Shown: positions 22,756 through 31,570 of the stretch, piece after piece
Position numbering within the stretch: the stretch's first letter is position 1
Layout: each line of letters opens with the position of its first letter
Assembly: GCA_934232895.1 (NCBI GenBank)
Contig: CAKQGH010000003.1
Location: forward strand, 1 to 64,000
Source: an uncultured Alphaproteobacteria bacterium
Lineage (GTDB): Bacteria; Pseudomonadota; Alphaproteobacteria; Rs-D84
DNA: 64,000 nucleotides
Direction: 5' to 3'
Program-made: the position numbers and the translations under genes
Notes under the pieces: model-generated
What the model was told of the DNA's origin: nothing
What the model saw: the letters and a program-made list of their open reading frames with translations, nothing else
The model's database searches: none

Positions 22756-22941
22756 TTATGCCGCCTTTTTCAATAATTCACAATGACGCGCGCCTGTGGT
22801 CAGGCTGTTTGCCTCGGTAAAGGTTTTGCGTTCGCAGAATTCAGAATATTTACCAATGTTGAAATTAGATACCGGTCTGATGAAACCCATAGAGCGCGAG
22901 AAAATTTCACATGGTGTTCTTTGATTATTTGCTGCTTGCAT
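22756..22941 (-). CDS. Stand-alone glycyl-radical domain of anaerobic ribonucleotide reductase
   Basis: Only 61 aa, but residues ~10-43 are the C-terminal glycyl-radical segment of NrdD: CEIFSRSMGFIRPV, FNIGKYSEFCERKTF. In undivided NrdD proteins this directly follows the CPxC zinc ribbon; here the zinc ribbon ends the separate upstream nrdD, 43 bases away. The Gly of SRSMGF is the expected radical site. GGGAGG sits 6 bases before the ATG, one of the best ribosome sites in the window, which argues for real separate translation rather than a sequencing break. A ~20-residue tail (TTGARHCELLKKAA) is extra. It probably docks into NrdD, as YfiD does for pyruvate formate-lyase. Confidence 0.8.
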   Translation of the reverse strand: MQAANNQRTPCEIFSRSMGFIRPVSNFNIGKYSEFCERKTFTEANSLTTGARHCELLKKAA

Positions 22942-22984
22942 AATTTTCCTCCCTTGATGTTTTTTTGCAATGCGTTATTGTGAT

Positions 22985-25021
22985 TTATTGTTGTTCGCTG
23001 TTTTGATTCGCGGCGATTTCGGCGTCGCATTTCGGACAGAATTCATGACGACCTGGCAAATATCCGTGTTTCGGACAGATTGAGAATGTCGGCGTCAGTG
23101 TCATGTACGGAATCTTGTAATTTTCAAAGATTGTACGCACAATTTTCTGGGCGGCATCGCCACTGGACACGGGTTCGCCCATATACAGGTGCAACATTGT
23201 GCCGCCGGTATATTTGCGCTGTAATTCTTCTTGGTGTTCCAACGCGACAAACGGATCATCGGTAAAGTTCACTGGCAATTGTGTCGAATTGGTGTAATAT
23301 GGCGCATCGTGTGTGCCGGCCGTGATAATGTCTGGGAAATTTTTTACATCGGTTTTTGCAAATCGATATGAACAACCCTCGGCTGGGGTGGCCTCCAGAT
23401 TATACAGGTTGCCGGTTTGTTCCTGGAAATTGGCCAGGTTTTCACGAATGAAATCCATTACATCCAAAACCAATTTTTTGCCCATTGGTGTTGCAATGTT
23501 TTCACGGTCGCCCGTAAAGTTGCGCACCATTTCGTTTGCACCGTTCACACCAATCGTTGAAAAATGGTGATTCCAGTTGCCCAAATAGCGGCGTGTAAAT
23601 GGATACAGCCCGCGTTCCATATTTTTGGTAATTACGCGACGTTTTATTTCCAATGAATCACGCCCCATTTCCAATAACCGTTTCAGTTCGCGGAACAGCC
23701 CATCACGGTCGCCACGGTGCATATATCCAAGGCGCGCCAAATTGATTGTGACAACGCCGATTGAACCGGTCTTTTCCGCCGACCCAAACAGCCCCCCGCC
23801 GCGCTTTAACAATTCACGCACATCCAGGCGCAACCGACAGCACATTGAACGAACATCGGTCGGATTCAAATCGGAATTCAAGAAATTCTGGAAATTCGGA
23901 ATGCCGTATTTCGCCGCCAAATCAAACAAAGGCTTTACATTCGGATGGTTCCATGGGAAATCATCGGTGATGTTATATGTTGGAATTGGGAATGTAAACG
24001 GACGGCCCAATGCGTCGCCCTCGGTCATAACCTCCAAGAAAGCCTTGTTTATCATATCCATTTCCTGTTGCAGGTCACCGTATGTAAATTCGACCTGTTT
24101 TTTCCCAACAAACGGATGTTGGTCGCGCAAATCTTTGGGGCATGTCCAATCGAATGTGAAATTGATAAACGGTGTCTGGGTGCCCCAACGGCACGGCACG
24201 GCACAGTTAAATATCAATGTCTGCATTGCGTTTTTCACATCGGCATACGACAGTTTGTCCAAACGGACATACGGCGCCAAATATGTATCGACCGATGAAA
24301 ACGCCTGGGCACCGGCAAATTCATTCTGTAATGTGCCCAAGAAATTCACCATGTGTGAAATCGCGGTCGCCATGTGACGCGCCGGTTCACATTGCAGGTA
24401 TCCAGGCACGCCGTTAAATCCCTCGTACAGTAATTCACGCAGCGACCATCCGGCACAATACCCGGTCAGCCACCCCAAATCGTGAATGTGAATAGATGCG
24501 TTTTTGTGTGCCTCGGCAATTTCGTGCGGATACAGGTTCAGCCAATATTCCGCTGTCACGCGTTCGCTGGTGCGTAAAATCAACCCACCGATGGAATATC
24601 CGATATTTGCATTTTCCTTGATACGCCAATTGGAACCACCGACATAGCCTTCGATAACCTCGACCGCGTCAACATACGAATCACGGATTTCACTGCGTTT
24701 TTGGCGATACACAATGTATGATTCCGCCGTTTTATACGCGTGGGCATCCATCAACGCACGGATAACTTGTTCTTGAATTTCTTCGACTGTTGGGAATTTT
24801 TCACCATATTGTTCATCCAGTGCGTTCAAAACATTCTGGGTGATTTTTGCAATATCGGCATCAGATATTTCACGGGTGACGGCCACAGCCTTGGCAATGG
24901 CATCATATATCTTGCGTGCATCAAAAGGCACCGTTTCGCCACCGCGTTTTTGAACCGCCGTCATTTTGGTGGTCAATGTTGGAATTATATCTATTTTTAC
25001 TTCATTATGTGTATCCGACAT
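22985..25021 (-). CDS. nrdD: Anaerobic ribonucleoside-triphosphate reductase catalytic subunit, lacking the glycyl-radical end
   Basis: 678 aa. An N-terminal ATP-cone (residues ~20-115: VQKRGGETVPFDARKIYDAI) is followed by the ten-stranded reductase barrel with NIGYSIGGL, HIHDLGWLTGYCAGW, PFINFTFDW and FPIPTYNIT segments, then the zinc-ribbon CPKHGY..FCPKCD. The protein stops 12 residues after that ribbon, where family members continue into RVxGYxxP and FNxGK; this part is the next gene. It reduces NTPs to dNTPs without oxygen. Two NrdR-like boxes lie 25-70 bases upstream. The gene indicates anaerobic DNA synthesis. Confidence 0.94.
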   Translation of the reverse strand: MSDTHNEVKIDIIPTLTTKMTAVQKRGGETVPFDARKIYDAIAKAVAVTREISDADIAKITQNVLNALDEQYGEKFPTVEEIQEQVIRALMDAHAYKTAESYIVYRQKRSEIRDSYVDAVEVIEGYVGGSNWRIKENANIGYSIGGLILRTSERVTAEYWLNLYPHEIAEAHKNASIHIHDLGWLTGYCAGWSLRELLYEGFNGVPGYLQCEPARHMATAISHMVNFLGTLQNEFAGAQAFSSVDTYLAPYVRLDKLSYADVKNAMQTLIFNCAVPCRWGTQTPFINFTFDWTCPKDLRDQHPFVGKKQVEFTYGDLQQEMDMINKAFLEVMTEGDALGRPFTFPIPTYNITDDFPWNHPNVKPLFDLAAKYGIPNFQNFLNSDLNPTDVRSMCCRLRLDVRELLKRGGGLFGSAEKTGSIGVVTINLARLGYMHRGDRDGLFRELKRLLEMGRDSLEIKRRVITKNMERGLYPFTRRYLGNWNHHFSTIGVNGANEMVRNFTGDRENIATPMGKKLVLDVMDFIRENLANFQEQTGNLYNLEATPAEGCSYRFAKTDVKNFPDIITAGTHDAPYYTNSTQLPVNFTDDPFVALEHQEELQRKYTGGTMLHLYMGEPVSSGDAAQKIVRTIFENYKIPYMTLTPTFSICPKHGYLPGRHEFCPKCDAEIAANQNSEQQ

Positions 25022-25045
25022 CTGTTTTACCCTTGTAGACTAAAA

Positions 25046-25094
25046 ATACAATATATAGTGGTTGTTTTTCTTGTTTGATAACAATATATAGGTT
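25046..25094 (-). promoter_or_regulatory. Tandem NrdR boxes upstream of nrdD
   Basis: Box 1 at 25046-25061 matches 14 of 16 positions of the NrdR consensus acaCwAtATaTwGtgt. Box 2 at 25079-25094 matches the whole 10-base core CwAtATaTwG. Centres are 33 bp apart, about three helical turns, as needed for cooperative NrdR binding. They sit 25-73 bases before nrdD and would repress it when dNTPs are plentiful. The nrdR gene itself is outside the window. Confidence 0.75.
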
Positions 25095-25456
25095 ATTGGG
25101 ATTTCTATCAACACGGAAAACATAATTTTTTTTTATTTTTTACTTTACTTTTATAAACGGCGGTTTTCTGGGGTGTTGCTGTGGCGACTGGTATCCGAAT
25201 CGGCATACTAAATATATTTTTGTGTAAACAATTCGGCCAAAACTGATTCGTTTTTGACCCCAAAATACAAAATATAGATATATTTTTGCGAATCAGTGAC
25301 TATATATTGACAAAATGGGGATAAAAATCGTACGCATGGGGCGCATAGGATAAAATAGGTTGTGTTTCCCAATAAAAAAAATGTATAGTGTGTATATGTC
25401 TGGGTAATGGTTATCCAGATTTTTAATTAAAACCAAAAAACAAAAGCAGAATTATC
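25095..25456. other. Intergenic region between nrdD and the acyl-CoA synthetase gene
   Basis: An A+T-rich stretch without a supportable gene. A third NrdR-like core, CTATATATTG, lies at 25300-25309; being 218 bp from box 2 and in A+T-rich DNA it may be chance, or serve DNA looping. The 3' end carries the promoter of the rightward gene at 25457, but I see no strong -35/-10 pair. Confidence 0.4.
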
Positions 25457-27043
25457 ATGATGAAAAATGTATATGATATGCTGCGCGATGTATGTTCCCA
25501 GAACAAGGACCGTATTTTCTTTGTCAGACAGAACGAAACATACGCAGATTTGTTAAAAAAGGTCAAACAGCGCGCGGTGTTATTGGCGCAAAAATTTGGC
25601 ATTAAAAAGGGTGATACGGTTGCAATTCTGTCGGGTAATACCCCGGAATTTATCAAATCGTATTTTGCAATTATGTCCCAGGGCGCGCGTGCGTTGATGT
25701 TGGACACCGGATTGTCGGCGGACGAACATCTGAATATGATGCAGCGCACGAATTGCAAATTGGCGTTGGCGCAAAAATCGCACTTTATTGATGGTGGGCC
25801 GACAATGTACGACATTGAATCAATCGATGAAACCGACGAAAAAGATTTCGTTGCCGCCGATGTTTCGCGTGACGATATTGCGATGTTGTCGTTTACATCG
25901 GGCTCGACCGGTAATCCCAAGGTCGTTGGCCTGACACACAATAATTTGTTGTCCCTGGCCGAGGGCGCGTTGTTTTACACGCCGGTAATTCATCCGGGGT
26001 ATACATTCTATGGGTTTTTGCCACTGTATCATATATATGGTGTTGTGATAAATATCATTGCGCCGATTATTTTACGTGGGCAATTGCTGTTGCAGCCAAT
26101 TTTGAACCCACGCGAATTTTTGAAAGATTTCAAACAATACCGGCCCGAGGTTATCCCCGCCGTCCCCCGTATATGGGAGGCGTTCTATAAAAAGATTGTG
26201 GACAGTGCGCGTGAAAAACATGTGTACACAATTATGCGTATGGTAATTTCAATGCGGCATGTATTGCGCGCAATTGGGTTGGGATTTATCGTTGATAAAA
26301 TAACCAAGCCTGTGCACGACATATTCGGCGGCAATACCAAGGTTTTGGTATCGGCGGGTGCGACATTGAAACCGACCATTCGTAAATTCTTTGAAAGTCT
26401 GGATTTCGTGGTGGGCGATTGTTATGGTTTGACCGAAACCACGGGACCATCAAACTTTAATTTTGCATTTCGTCGTGCCGACGGTTCCATGTACTATGCG
26501 GGGCCACTGCCGGGCAATGAAATCCAGATTCACAATCCGGACCGCGATGGCGTCGGTGAAATATGGATGCGTGGCAATATGGTAATGCCCGGATACATTG
26601 ATAATGACGAGGCCAACGCCGCCGCATTCGAAGACGGTTGGTTCAAAACCGGCGATTTGGGCAAACTGGATCGCCGTGGTCGCTTGATTGTCAAGGGCCG
26701 CCAGAAACAGGTCATTGTTTTGGACAGCGGTAAAAATGTATATCCCGATGAACTGGAAGATTTATACCTGCAAAACGATGAAATATTGGCGGCGGCGGTG
26801 TTTGAATATGTTATAAATGGGAAAATTGTCCCATTTGCCGTATTCCAGGTAAAACCTGGCACAACCGTTGCGCGCACCGCAATGTTGATGAAGGCATCAA
26901 ACCTGAAAATTGCGCCGTATAAATGGGTGAAACACTTTGCCATTACCGAAGAAGAATTGCCCCAAACATCGGCCAAGAAAATCAAGCATTTTGCCGTGCG
27001 TGAAATGCTGGATAATGGTGCATTTACGCGCGCAGAACAATAG
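25457..27043 (+). CDS. AMP-dependent acyl-CoA synthetase/ligase
   Basis: 528 aa, one adenylating-enzyme domain pair. Signature A3 is LSFTSGSTGNPKVVGLTH near residues 147-164, A5 is DCYGLTETTGPSN near 327, A7/A8 is WFKTGDLGKLDRRGRL with the following KGRQKQVIV hinge near 410, and the C-terminal Lys lies in TSAKKIKHF. It activates a carboxylic acid as acyl-AMP and transfers it to CoA or another acceptor. The sequence best resembles long-chain fatty acyl-CoA synthetases, but chain length is not evident. Monocistronic, ended by a terminator at 27055. Confidence 0.88.
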   Translation: MMKNVYDMLRDVCSQNKDRIFFVRQNETYADLLKKVKQRAVLLAQKFGIKKGDTVAILSGNTPEFIKSYFAIMSQGARALMLDTGLSADEHLNMMQRTNCKLALAQKSHFIDGGPTMYDIESIDETDEKDFVAADVSRDDIAMLSFTSGSTGNPKVVGLTHNNLLSLAEGALFYTPVIHPGYTFYGFLPLYHIYGVVINIIAPIILRGQLLLQPILNPREFLKDFKQYRPEVIPAVPRIWEAFYKKIVDSAREKHVYTIMRMVISMRHVLRAIGLGFIVDKITKPVHDIFGGNTKVLVSAGATLKPTIRKFFESLDFVVGDCYGLTETTGPSNFNFAFRRADGSMYYAGPLPGNEIQIHNPDRDGVGEIWMRGNMVMPGYIDNDEANAAAFEDGWFKTGDLGKLDRRGRLIVKGRQKQVIVLDSGKNVYPDELEDLYLQNDEILAAAVFEYVINGKIVPFAVFQVKPGTTVARTAMLMKASNLKIAPYKWVKHFAITEEELPQTSAKKIKHFAVREMLDNGAFTRAEQ

Positions 27044-27054
27044 GTGCGACAAGT

Positions 27055-27080
27055 ACCCACCCCAGTGGTGGGTATTTATT
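27055..27080 (+). terminator. Terminator after the acyl-CoA synthetase gene
   Basis: ACCCACC-CCAGT-GGTGGGT stem-loop (27055-27073) followed by ATTTATTTTT. Confidence 0.75.
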
Positions 27081-27093
27081 TTTGAATGCGTCC

Positions 27094-27121
27094 TTGACAA
27101 AAATAATATTTGGGCTATATT
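27094..27121 (+). promoter_or_regulatory. Strong promoter for the gene at 27146
   Basis: Perfect TTGACA at 27094-27099 and TATATT at 27116-27121 with 16-base spacing; the start codon follows 25 bases later with AAAAGGGAG in between. Confidence 0.7.
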
Positions 27122-27145
27122 TACGGTGTGAAAAGGGAGATTGCA

Positions 27146-27961
27146 ATGCCAAAACTGGATGAAACGACAATCAAAAACATATTAAAATACAACATTTCGC
27201 GACCGTATTTTGGTACATTTACGGCGTCGAATCTCAGTACGGCGTATGCCAACATTCGCGTCAGCAGTGATTGGGACAACCCGATAACATCGGTCCCTGT
27301 GCGTGTTGGAACCATAAACGGCGATGTTATTTGCAATGCGTTGTGGAATGAAATGTCGTACAACCCGGTGCGCTTTGGCAATGTGTCACCGTTTTTGCAT
27401 AATGGCAAAAACAATATTTACCATTTTTGTTCTAATTTTAATTCTGTGCCAACAACACCAGAAAATTATCCAATATTGGCGACAATTCGCGGTCGCTTGA
27501 TTGAATATATGACATTAAACGCCGCGCCAAACGGCAAATGGAATGATGAATTGCACACCACACCCGACGGGTATGTGGAAATATCGTTGCCGTATGGTAC
27601 AACCAACCATACATATAAAAAATTGGCGTGTTTGCGCGACAGCATTGCGGCAATTGCGCGCCAAAATGTGGCCGATTTTTCTAAAAAACGTGGTCTGTAT
27701 CGCCCGGCGATAACCGCGATGGTTGCGCTGCGTCATCCAAATGCAATTCGTTCAATGGCGCCGGTTGTGCCAATCCCCACGGCGCGTCAAATGTTGGCCG
27801 ATGCCGCCCAGAGCGAAGAGATATACGACGACAGATATTTCGATATGTTGGACAATGCGGCGATTACAATGGACAATCGCGCATACATATCCAATGATTT
27901 ATTCGCCCAGGCAAAAAGCGACCACGCGTATTTAATGCAGCAATTGGAAAACCAACGATAA
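27146..27961 (+). CDS. Hypothetical protein
   Basis: 271 aa from ATG 27146, selected because AGGGAG precedes it; the frame opens earlier at 27110 inside the promoter. There is no signal peptide or membrane segment. It contains several Asn-rich polar stretches (FLHGKNN-like loops, NHTYKKLACLRD) and a Pro/Ala hinge near 220 before a helical C-terminus (MLADAAQSEEIYDDRYFDMLDNA). I do not recognise a family. It has its own strong promoter and terminator, so it is a well-expressed single-gene unit. Confidence 0.65.
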   Translation: MPKLDETTIKNILKYNISRPYFGTFTASNLSTAYANIRVSSDWDNPITSVPVRVGTINGDVICNALWNEMSYNPVRFGNVSPFLHNGKNNIYHFCSNFNSVPTTPENYPILATIRGRLIEYMTLNAAPNGKWNDELHTTPDGYVEISLPYGTTNHTYKKLACLRDSIAAIARQNVADFSKKRGLYRPAITAMVALRHPNAIRSMAPVVPIPTARQMLADAAQSEEIYDDRYFDMLDNAAITMDNRAYISNDLFAQAKSDHAYLMQQLENQR

Positions 27962-27992
27962 AAAATACCGGCAAAACAGCCGGTATTTTTAT
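27962..27992. terminator. Bidirectional terminator
   Basis: AAAATACCGGC-AAAACA-GCCGGTATTTT stem between the convergent genes ending at 27961 and 27989, with A's on one side and T's on the other. Confidence 0.8.
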
Positions 27993-29227
27993 TTGCAAAA
28001 CGCCGTGTATGGTGGGTTAGATAAATCGGTGTCTATTTCACCATTTCCGCAATCCAAGCAATTAAACCGACGGTTTTGTGAATGATTACGGTCCAGTGGT
28101 ACGGTAAATCCCTCCATATCGGAAATGTTTGCAATGTATGCCCGGTTTGGAAATCCAAAATAAACCGCACGGTTCGGCCCGCTGCATTGGGTTGCATTTG
28201 GATAGCACGCCGCGTTGGTTATTTTTGATGTATCGGGCGCGCAATATGATGCACACGTGTCCGGATCGGTCACCATTTTTTCGCAATCGGTGCATGATGT
28301 GCGGCCGATTGTCAATGTTGTACCCAGTGTTCCGAACACAACCCCACCGGTGACATTATTACATTTTTTGATTGTTTGATTGTTGTTAGGGTCGGTCACG
28401 CACTCCCATTCCAGGGTATTATAATTCAACCGTGCCACCATATTATTCGGGCAATTTTTTGTTGGAAACGGATTGACGCATTCCCATACCTTGTCAACCA
28501 ACACGGCGGTTTGCTGGGCGGCGCACAGTGGTTTGCGCGATTCATCGGCAACACATTGCTGTTGATCGGAATCCCAAATCATATCGCCGCCGCAATCGGT
28601 TTTTGGGTTATACCCAATACATTGCCAGCGTCCAAAACGATATATTTTTACGGTGCCGGTCGGACACAAAATATCGTCGCCCGCGGCGGCGGCAAAAACG
28701 GTTTCGGTGTCGGGAATGTCATATTGGGTCATATATATCAATTGGCCATCGGTCAATTTTAATGTGTCCAGCATTGTTTTCGGTACGCGCCGTCCCGATT
28801 CCGCGTTGCCTGATACGATTGTGCCATTTAGTAAAACGCCAAATGCGCCCGCATCGGAATAATATTCTTCCATTATTTCCAGCATACTGTTTATATTTTC
28901 CGCCGCCAGTGGTGCGGTGGTTGTCACGATATAACTGTATGTGGGCTTTTTATTTTTCACAATTTCGCATTCGGTTTCGCGGCCGCCCGAATTCATACAG
29001 AAAAATTGACTGGATATGCCGTTTTGTTCAACGCAAATATCATTAAAACTGGTGCCCTTTATCTGGGCATTATGGACGGCGGCGGCGCATTGTGCAACCG
29101 CGTGCAAATCGGCGCGTGCAACCGCGTATTCTGTTGTGGTTTCGGGAACCTGTTGATGGGGGGCGCTGATTGTGTAATACCCCAGCATAAATATCGCCAC
29201 CAAAATCATAATAAAAATATTCATCAT
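27989..29227 (-). CDS. Secreted or membrane-anchored cysteine-rich protein, pilin-like N-terminus
   Basis: 412 aa. Residues 3-20 are one hydrophobic segment (MNIFIMILVAIFMLGYY) without a clear cleavage site, followed by a helix like that of type IV pilin-related (PilV-type) proteins. After ~170 residues come repeated cysteine modules: C..GTVKIYRFGRWQCIGYNPKTDCGGDMIWDS-type segments each about 35-40 aa (near 220-300), then a CTDCEKMVTDPDTCASYC region and FNCLDCGNGEID at the end. These look like small disulphide or metal-knuckle units outside the membrane. The family is unknown to me; a surface adhesin or pilus-tip role is possible. Confidence 0.55.
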   Translation of the reverse strand: MMNIFIMILVAIFMLGYYTISAPHQQVPETTTEYAVARADLHAVAQCAAAVHNAQIKGTSFNDICVEQNGISSQFFCMNSGGRETECEIVKNKKPTYSYIVTTTAPLAAENINSMLEIMEEYYSDAGAFGVLLNGTIVSGNAESGRRVPKTMLDTLKLTDGQLIYMTQYDIPDTETVFAAAAGDDILCPTGTVKIYRFGRWQCIGYNPKTDCGGDMIWDSDQQQCVADESRKPLCAAQQTAVLVDKVWECVNPFPTKNCPNNMVARLNYNTLEWECVTDPNNNQTIKKCNNVTGGVVFGTLGTTLTIGRTSCTDCEKMVTDPDTCASYCAPDTSKITNAACYPNATQCSGPNRAVYFGFPNRAYIANISDMEGFTVPLDRNHSQNRRFNCLDCGNGEIDTDLSNPPYTAFCK

Positions 29228-29317
29228 TCCCTCTTGCGATTTATTAAAAGTCTAGGTAATATAAGGATAAAAAGCAATAGGAAATCGCATCAAGTATTCA
29301 AAAAGGTTGTGGTGATT

Positions 29318-29791
29318 ATGAAAAAAATATTGGCGATATTGGTTGCATTGTTTGTATCGGCGTGTGGTTTTCGCCCAATGTTTGCGGGCAATGATACCGA
29401 TATTTATGTTGCCCCAATCAGTGGAATCAACGGCATAGAATTACGCAATGCATTGAATGCAAAATTTGGTGGTGTGCGTGATGCGTCGGCGCAATATAAA
29501 TTGGTTGTCACATTGTCCGAACCATATACTAAATACAAGGCATTGGAATCAACCGGCGATGCCACATGGCAAGAAATCGTCCTGCGGGCGGAATATGTGT
29601 TGTCGCGTGGCGATACGGAAATTGCGCGTGGCCATGACAGTGCATCGGAATCATATACATTTGTGCGGTACCTGGTTGCGGCGAACGCATCGTATAATAA
29701 TGCCGTTCAAAACACTATTTTGGTTTTGGCAGATAAAATCAGTGCGCGCGCAATCGCAGAAACGGCGGCGGACGCAAACGGTAAAAAATAA
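29318..29791 (+). CDS. lptE: LPS-assembly lipoprotein LptE-like
   Basis: 157 aa. ATG 29318 starts a lipoprotein signal (MKKILAILVALFVSACGFRPMF) with lipobox VSAC and the CGFRPM(Y/F) start typical of LptE. LptE plugs the LptD barrel that inserts lipopolysaccharide into the outer membrane. A longer upstream frame is open but lacks family features. The TAA stop overlaps the holA start (TAATG); lptE-holA is a widely conserved pair, which supports both calls. Confidence 0.85.
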   Translation: MKKILAILVALFVSACGFRPMFAGNDTDIYVAPISGINGIELRNALNAKFGGVRDASAQYKLVVTLSEPYTKYKALESTGDATWQEIVLRAEYVLSRGDTEIARGHDSASESYTFVRYLVAANASYNNAVQNTILVLADKISARAIAETAADANGKK

Positions 29792-30780
29792 TGAAATGGC
29801 GTGAACCCGACTTTAATAATGGAATTGGAAAAATTCGTGCGGTTTTGATATATGGCCCCGATGGCGGTATGGTCGATGAATTTTGTGACCGGGCAATTTC
29901 CAAACTGGAAATAGACAAAGATAATATGTTCGCACTGGATGCGGACGAATTGCGCGAAAAACAAGACGCCGTATTTGCCGAGGCGTGCAGTCCATCTATG
30001 TTTGGTGGCCGCAAAATGGTGATTATTTCCAATGCGTCGGACGGGTCGGCAAAACAGATTGATGAATTGGTATCGCACCCCGGGTTGTGCGCAACAGTTG
30101 TTGTTTGTGCGGGCGAATTGCGTGCCGGTGGTGGGCTGCGTGCGTTGTTTGAAAATGGGGCCGAGATTGCGGCATTGCCATGTTATAACGATGATGCGCG
30201 TGCGCTGGAATCATTGATACGGCGTGAATTGTCGGCATCGGTGGGAATTGAGCAAATCACGCCAGACGCCATGGAATATATGGTTTCGCACATGGGGGGC
30301 GACCGTGGAATTACCCGTGGTTTTTTAACGAAAATTGCATTGTATGTGCATGACAAGGGTCGTGTTGAGTTGGACGATGTTGAAAAATGTCTGCCCGATA
30401 CGGGGGCGGCCGATATGGATGATTTTCTGTATTCGTTGACCGCCGGATACATTGCACAAACTATGCAGGCATTGGACCGATTGCTGTACACCGGGACCGA
30501 TGCGAATAAATTACTGCGTGCGTTGGATGCACATTTCAAAAAATTGCTGACCGCGGTTGTTGACGGGCAATTGCCGCGCCTGTTTTGGAAGGTCGAAGAT
30601 AAATTCAAACGCGCAATGAAAATATGGCCTGAATCTGAAACCACTGCGGTTTTGGTTCGGTTAAATGAATTGGAAAAACAATTACGAACAACGGGTATGC
30701 CGGGCGAGGTTTTAATGCGCGATTTCGCATTGAAATTGTCTATGCGCGCGGCCAAGTTGTCGGTCAAACAAAGGAAATAG
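29791..30780 (+). CDS. holA: DNA polymerase III delta subunit
   Basis: 329 aa of normal HolA length. N-terminal VLIYGPDGGMVDEFCDRA is the AAA+ strand-loop region (without a true Walker A, as expected), followed by ADELREKQDAVFAEACSPSMFGGRKMVII and a helical C-terminal collar domain. Delta opens the beta clamp for loading on DNA. It follows lptE with overlapping stop/start and precedes map by 5 bases. Confidence 0.9.
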   Translation: MKWREPDFNNGIGKIRAVLIYGPDGGMVDEFCDRAISKLEIDKDNMFALDADELREKQDAVFAEACSPSMFGGRKMVIISNASDGSAKQIDELVSHPGLCATVVVCAGELRAGGGLRALFENGAEIAALPCYNDDARALESLIRRELSASVGIEQITPDAMEYMVSHMGGDRGITRGFLTKIALYVHDKGRVELDDVEKCLPDTGAADMDDFLYSLTAGYIAQTMQALDRLLYTGTDANKLLRALDAHFKKLLTAVVDGQLPRLFWKVEDKFKRAMKIWPESETTAVLVRLNELEKQLRTTGMPGEVLMRDFALKLSMRAAKLSVKQRK

Positions 30781-30785
30781 ATAAA

Positions 30786-31547
30786 ATGTTGGCATCGGTT
30801 TATGCGCCCAAAGATTTCAAACGCTTGCGTGCGTCGGGCGATTTGGTGGCGCGCTGTTTTGATTATATTACCCCATATATCCAGGCGGGAATTTCCACCG
30901 GTGAAATTGACCGTATGGTGGCGTCGTGGTTGCATGCAAACGGTGCGCGTTCGTCCGACCTGGGGTACGAGGGGTATCCAAAAAGCATTTGCACATCGGT
31001 CAACGATGTTATTGTTCACGGTATCCCCAGCGACGATTGCATATTAAAAGATGGTGATATTGTAAATGTTGACCTGACCGCGGAATACAAGGGTTTTCAC
31101 GGTGATATGTCGCGTATGTTTATGATTGGCAATGTCGCGCCGCGCGCGCGCGAATTGGTCCAAACATGCCAGGATGCATTAAACGCGGCAATTGCGGTAT
31201 GTGCGCCGGGTGTTCCTTTGTCCGAAATTGGCAAAACAATCGAGGCCGTTGTCAAACCCCACGGATTTTCAATTTCGCGCGATTTTGTTGGCCACGGCAT
31301 TGGCAAGGTTATGCACGATGACCCGCAAATCTATCATTTCTATGACCCAATGTGGGACCGCGTAAAAATGGTGCCGGGTTTGGTGTTCACAATTGAACCG
31401 ATGATAAACACGGGACGCCCCGATTGTAAAATAGACGCCGATGGTTGGACCGCACGTACGGTTGATGGCGGGCTGTCCGCACAGTGGGAACACACACTGG
31501 GCATTACCGAAGATGGCGTCACCATATTCACCGAACGTATGATATAA
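30786..31547 (+). CDS. map: Type I methionine aminopeptidase
   Basis: 253 aa. Metal ligands are all visible: VNVDLTAEYKGFHGDMSRMF (two Asp), VGHGIGKVMHDDP (His), FTIEPM (Glu) and QWEHTLGIT (Glu). It removes the initiator Met from nascent proteins. An ATAAATG start follows the holA stop closely. The downstream radC frame begins just after its stop. Confidence 0.95.
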   Translation: MLASVYAPKDFKRLRASGDLVARCFDYITPYIQAGISTGEIDRMVASWLHANGARSSDLGYEGYPKSICTSVNDVIVHGIPSDDCILKDGDIVNVDLTAEYKGFHGDMSRMFMIGNVAPRARELVQTCQDALNAAIAVCAPGVPLSEIGKTIEAVVKPHGFSISRDFVGHGIGKVMHDDPQIYHFYDPMWDRVKMVPGLVFTIEPMINTGRPDCKIDADGWTARTVDGGLSAQWEHTLGITEDGVTIFTERMI

Positions 31548-31570
31548 TCGGTGTATCGCGGGGCATACCA

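Noticed and set aside
22942..22984. Frameshift or readthrough joining nrdD to the glycyl-radical gene
   Set aside because: The nrdD stop is followed by 43 bases with a strong GGGAGG site, which indicates separate initiation rather than a broken gene.
24740..25078. 112-aa frame on the plus strand at the nrdD 5' end
   Set aside because: It is antisense to nrdD and covers the NrdR boxes.
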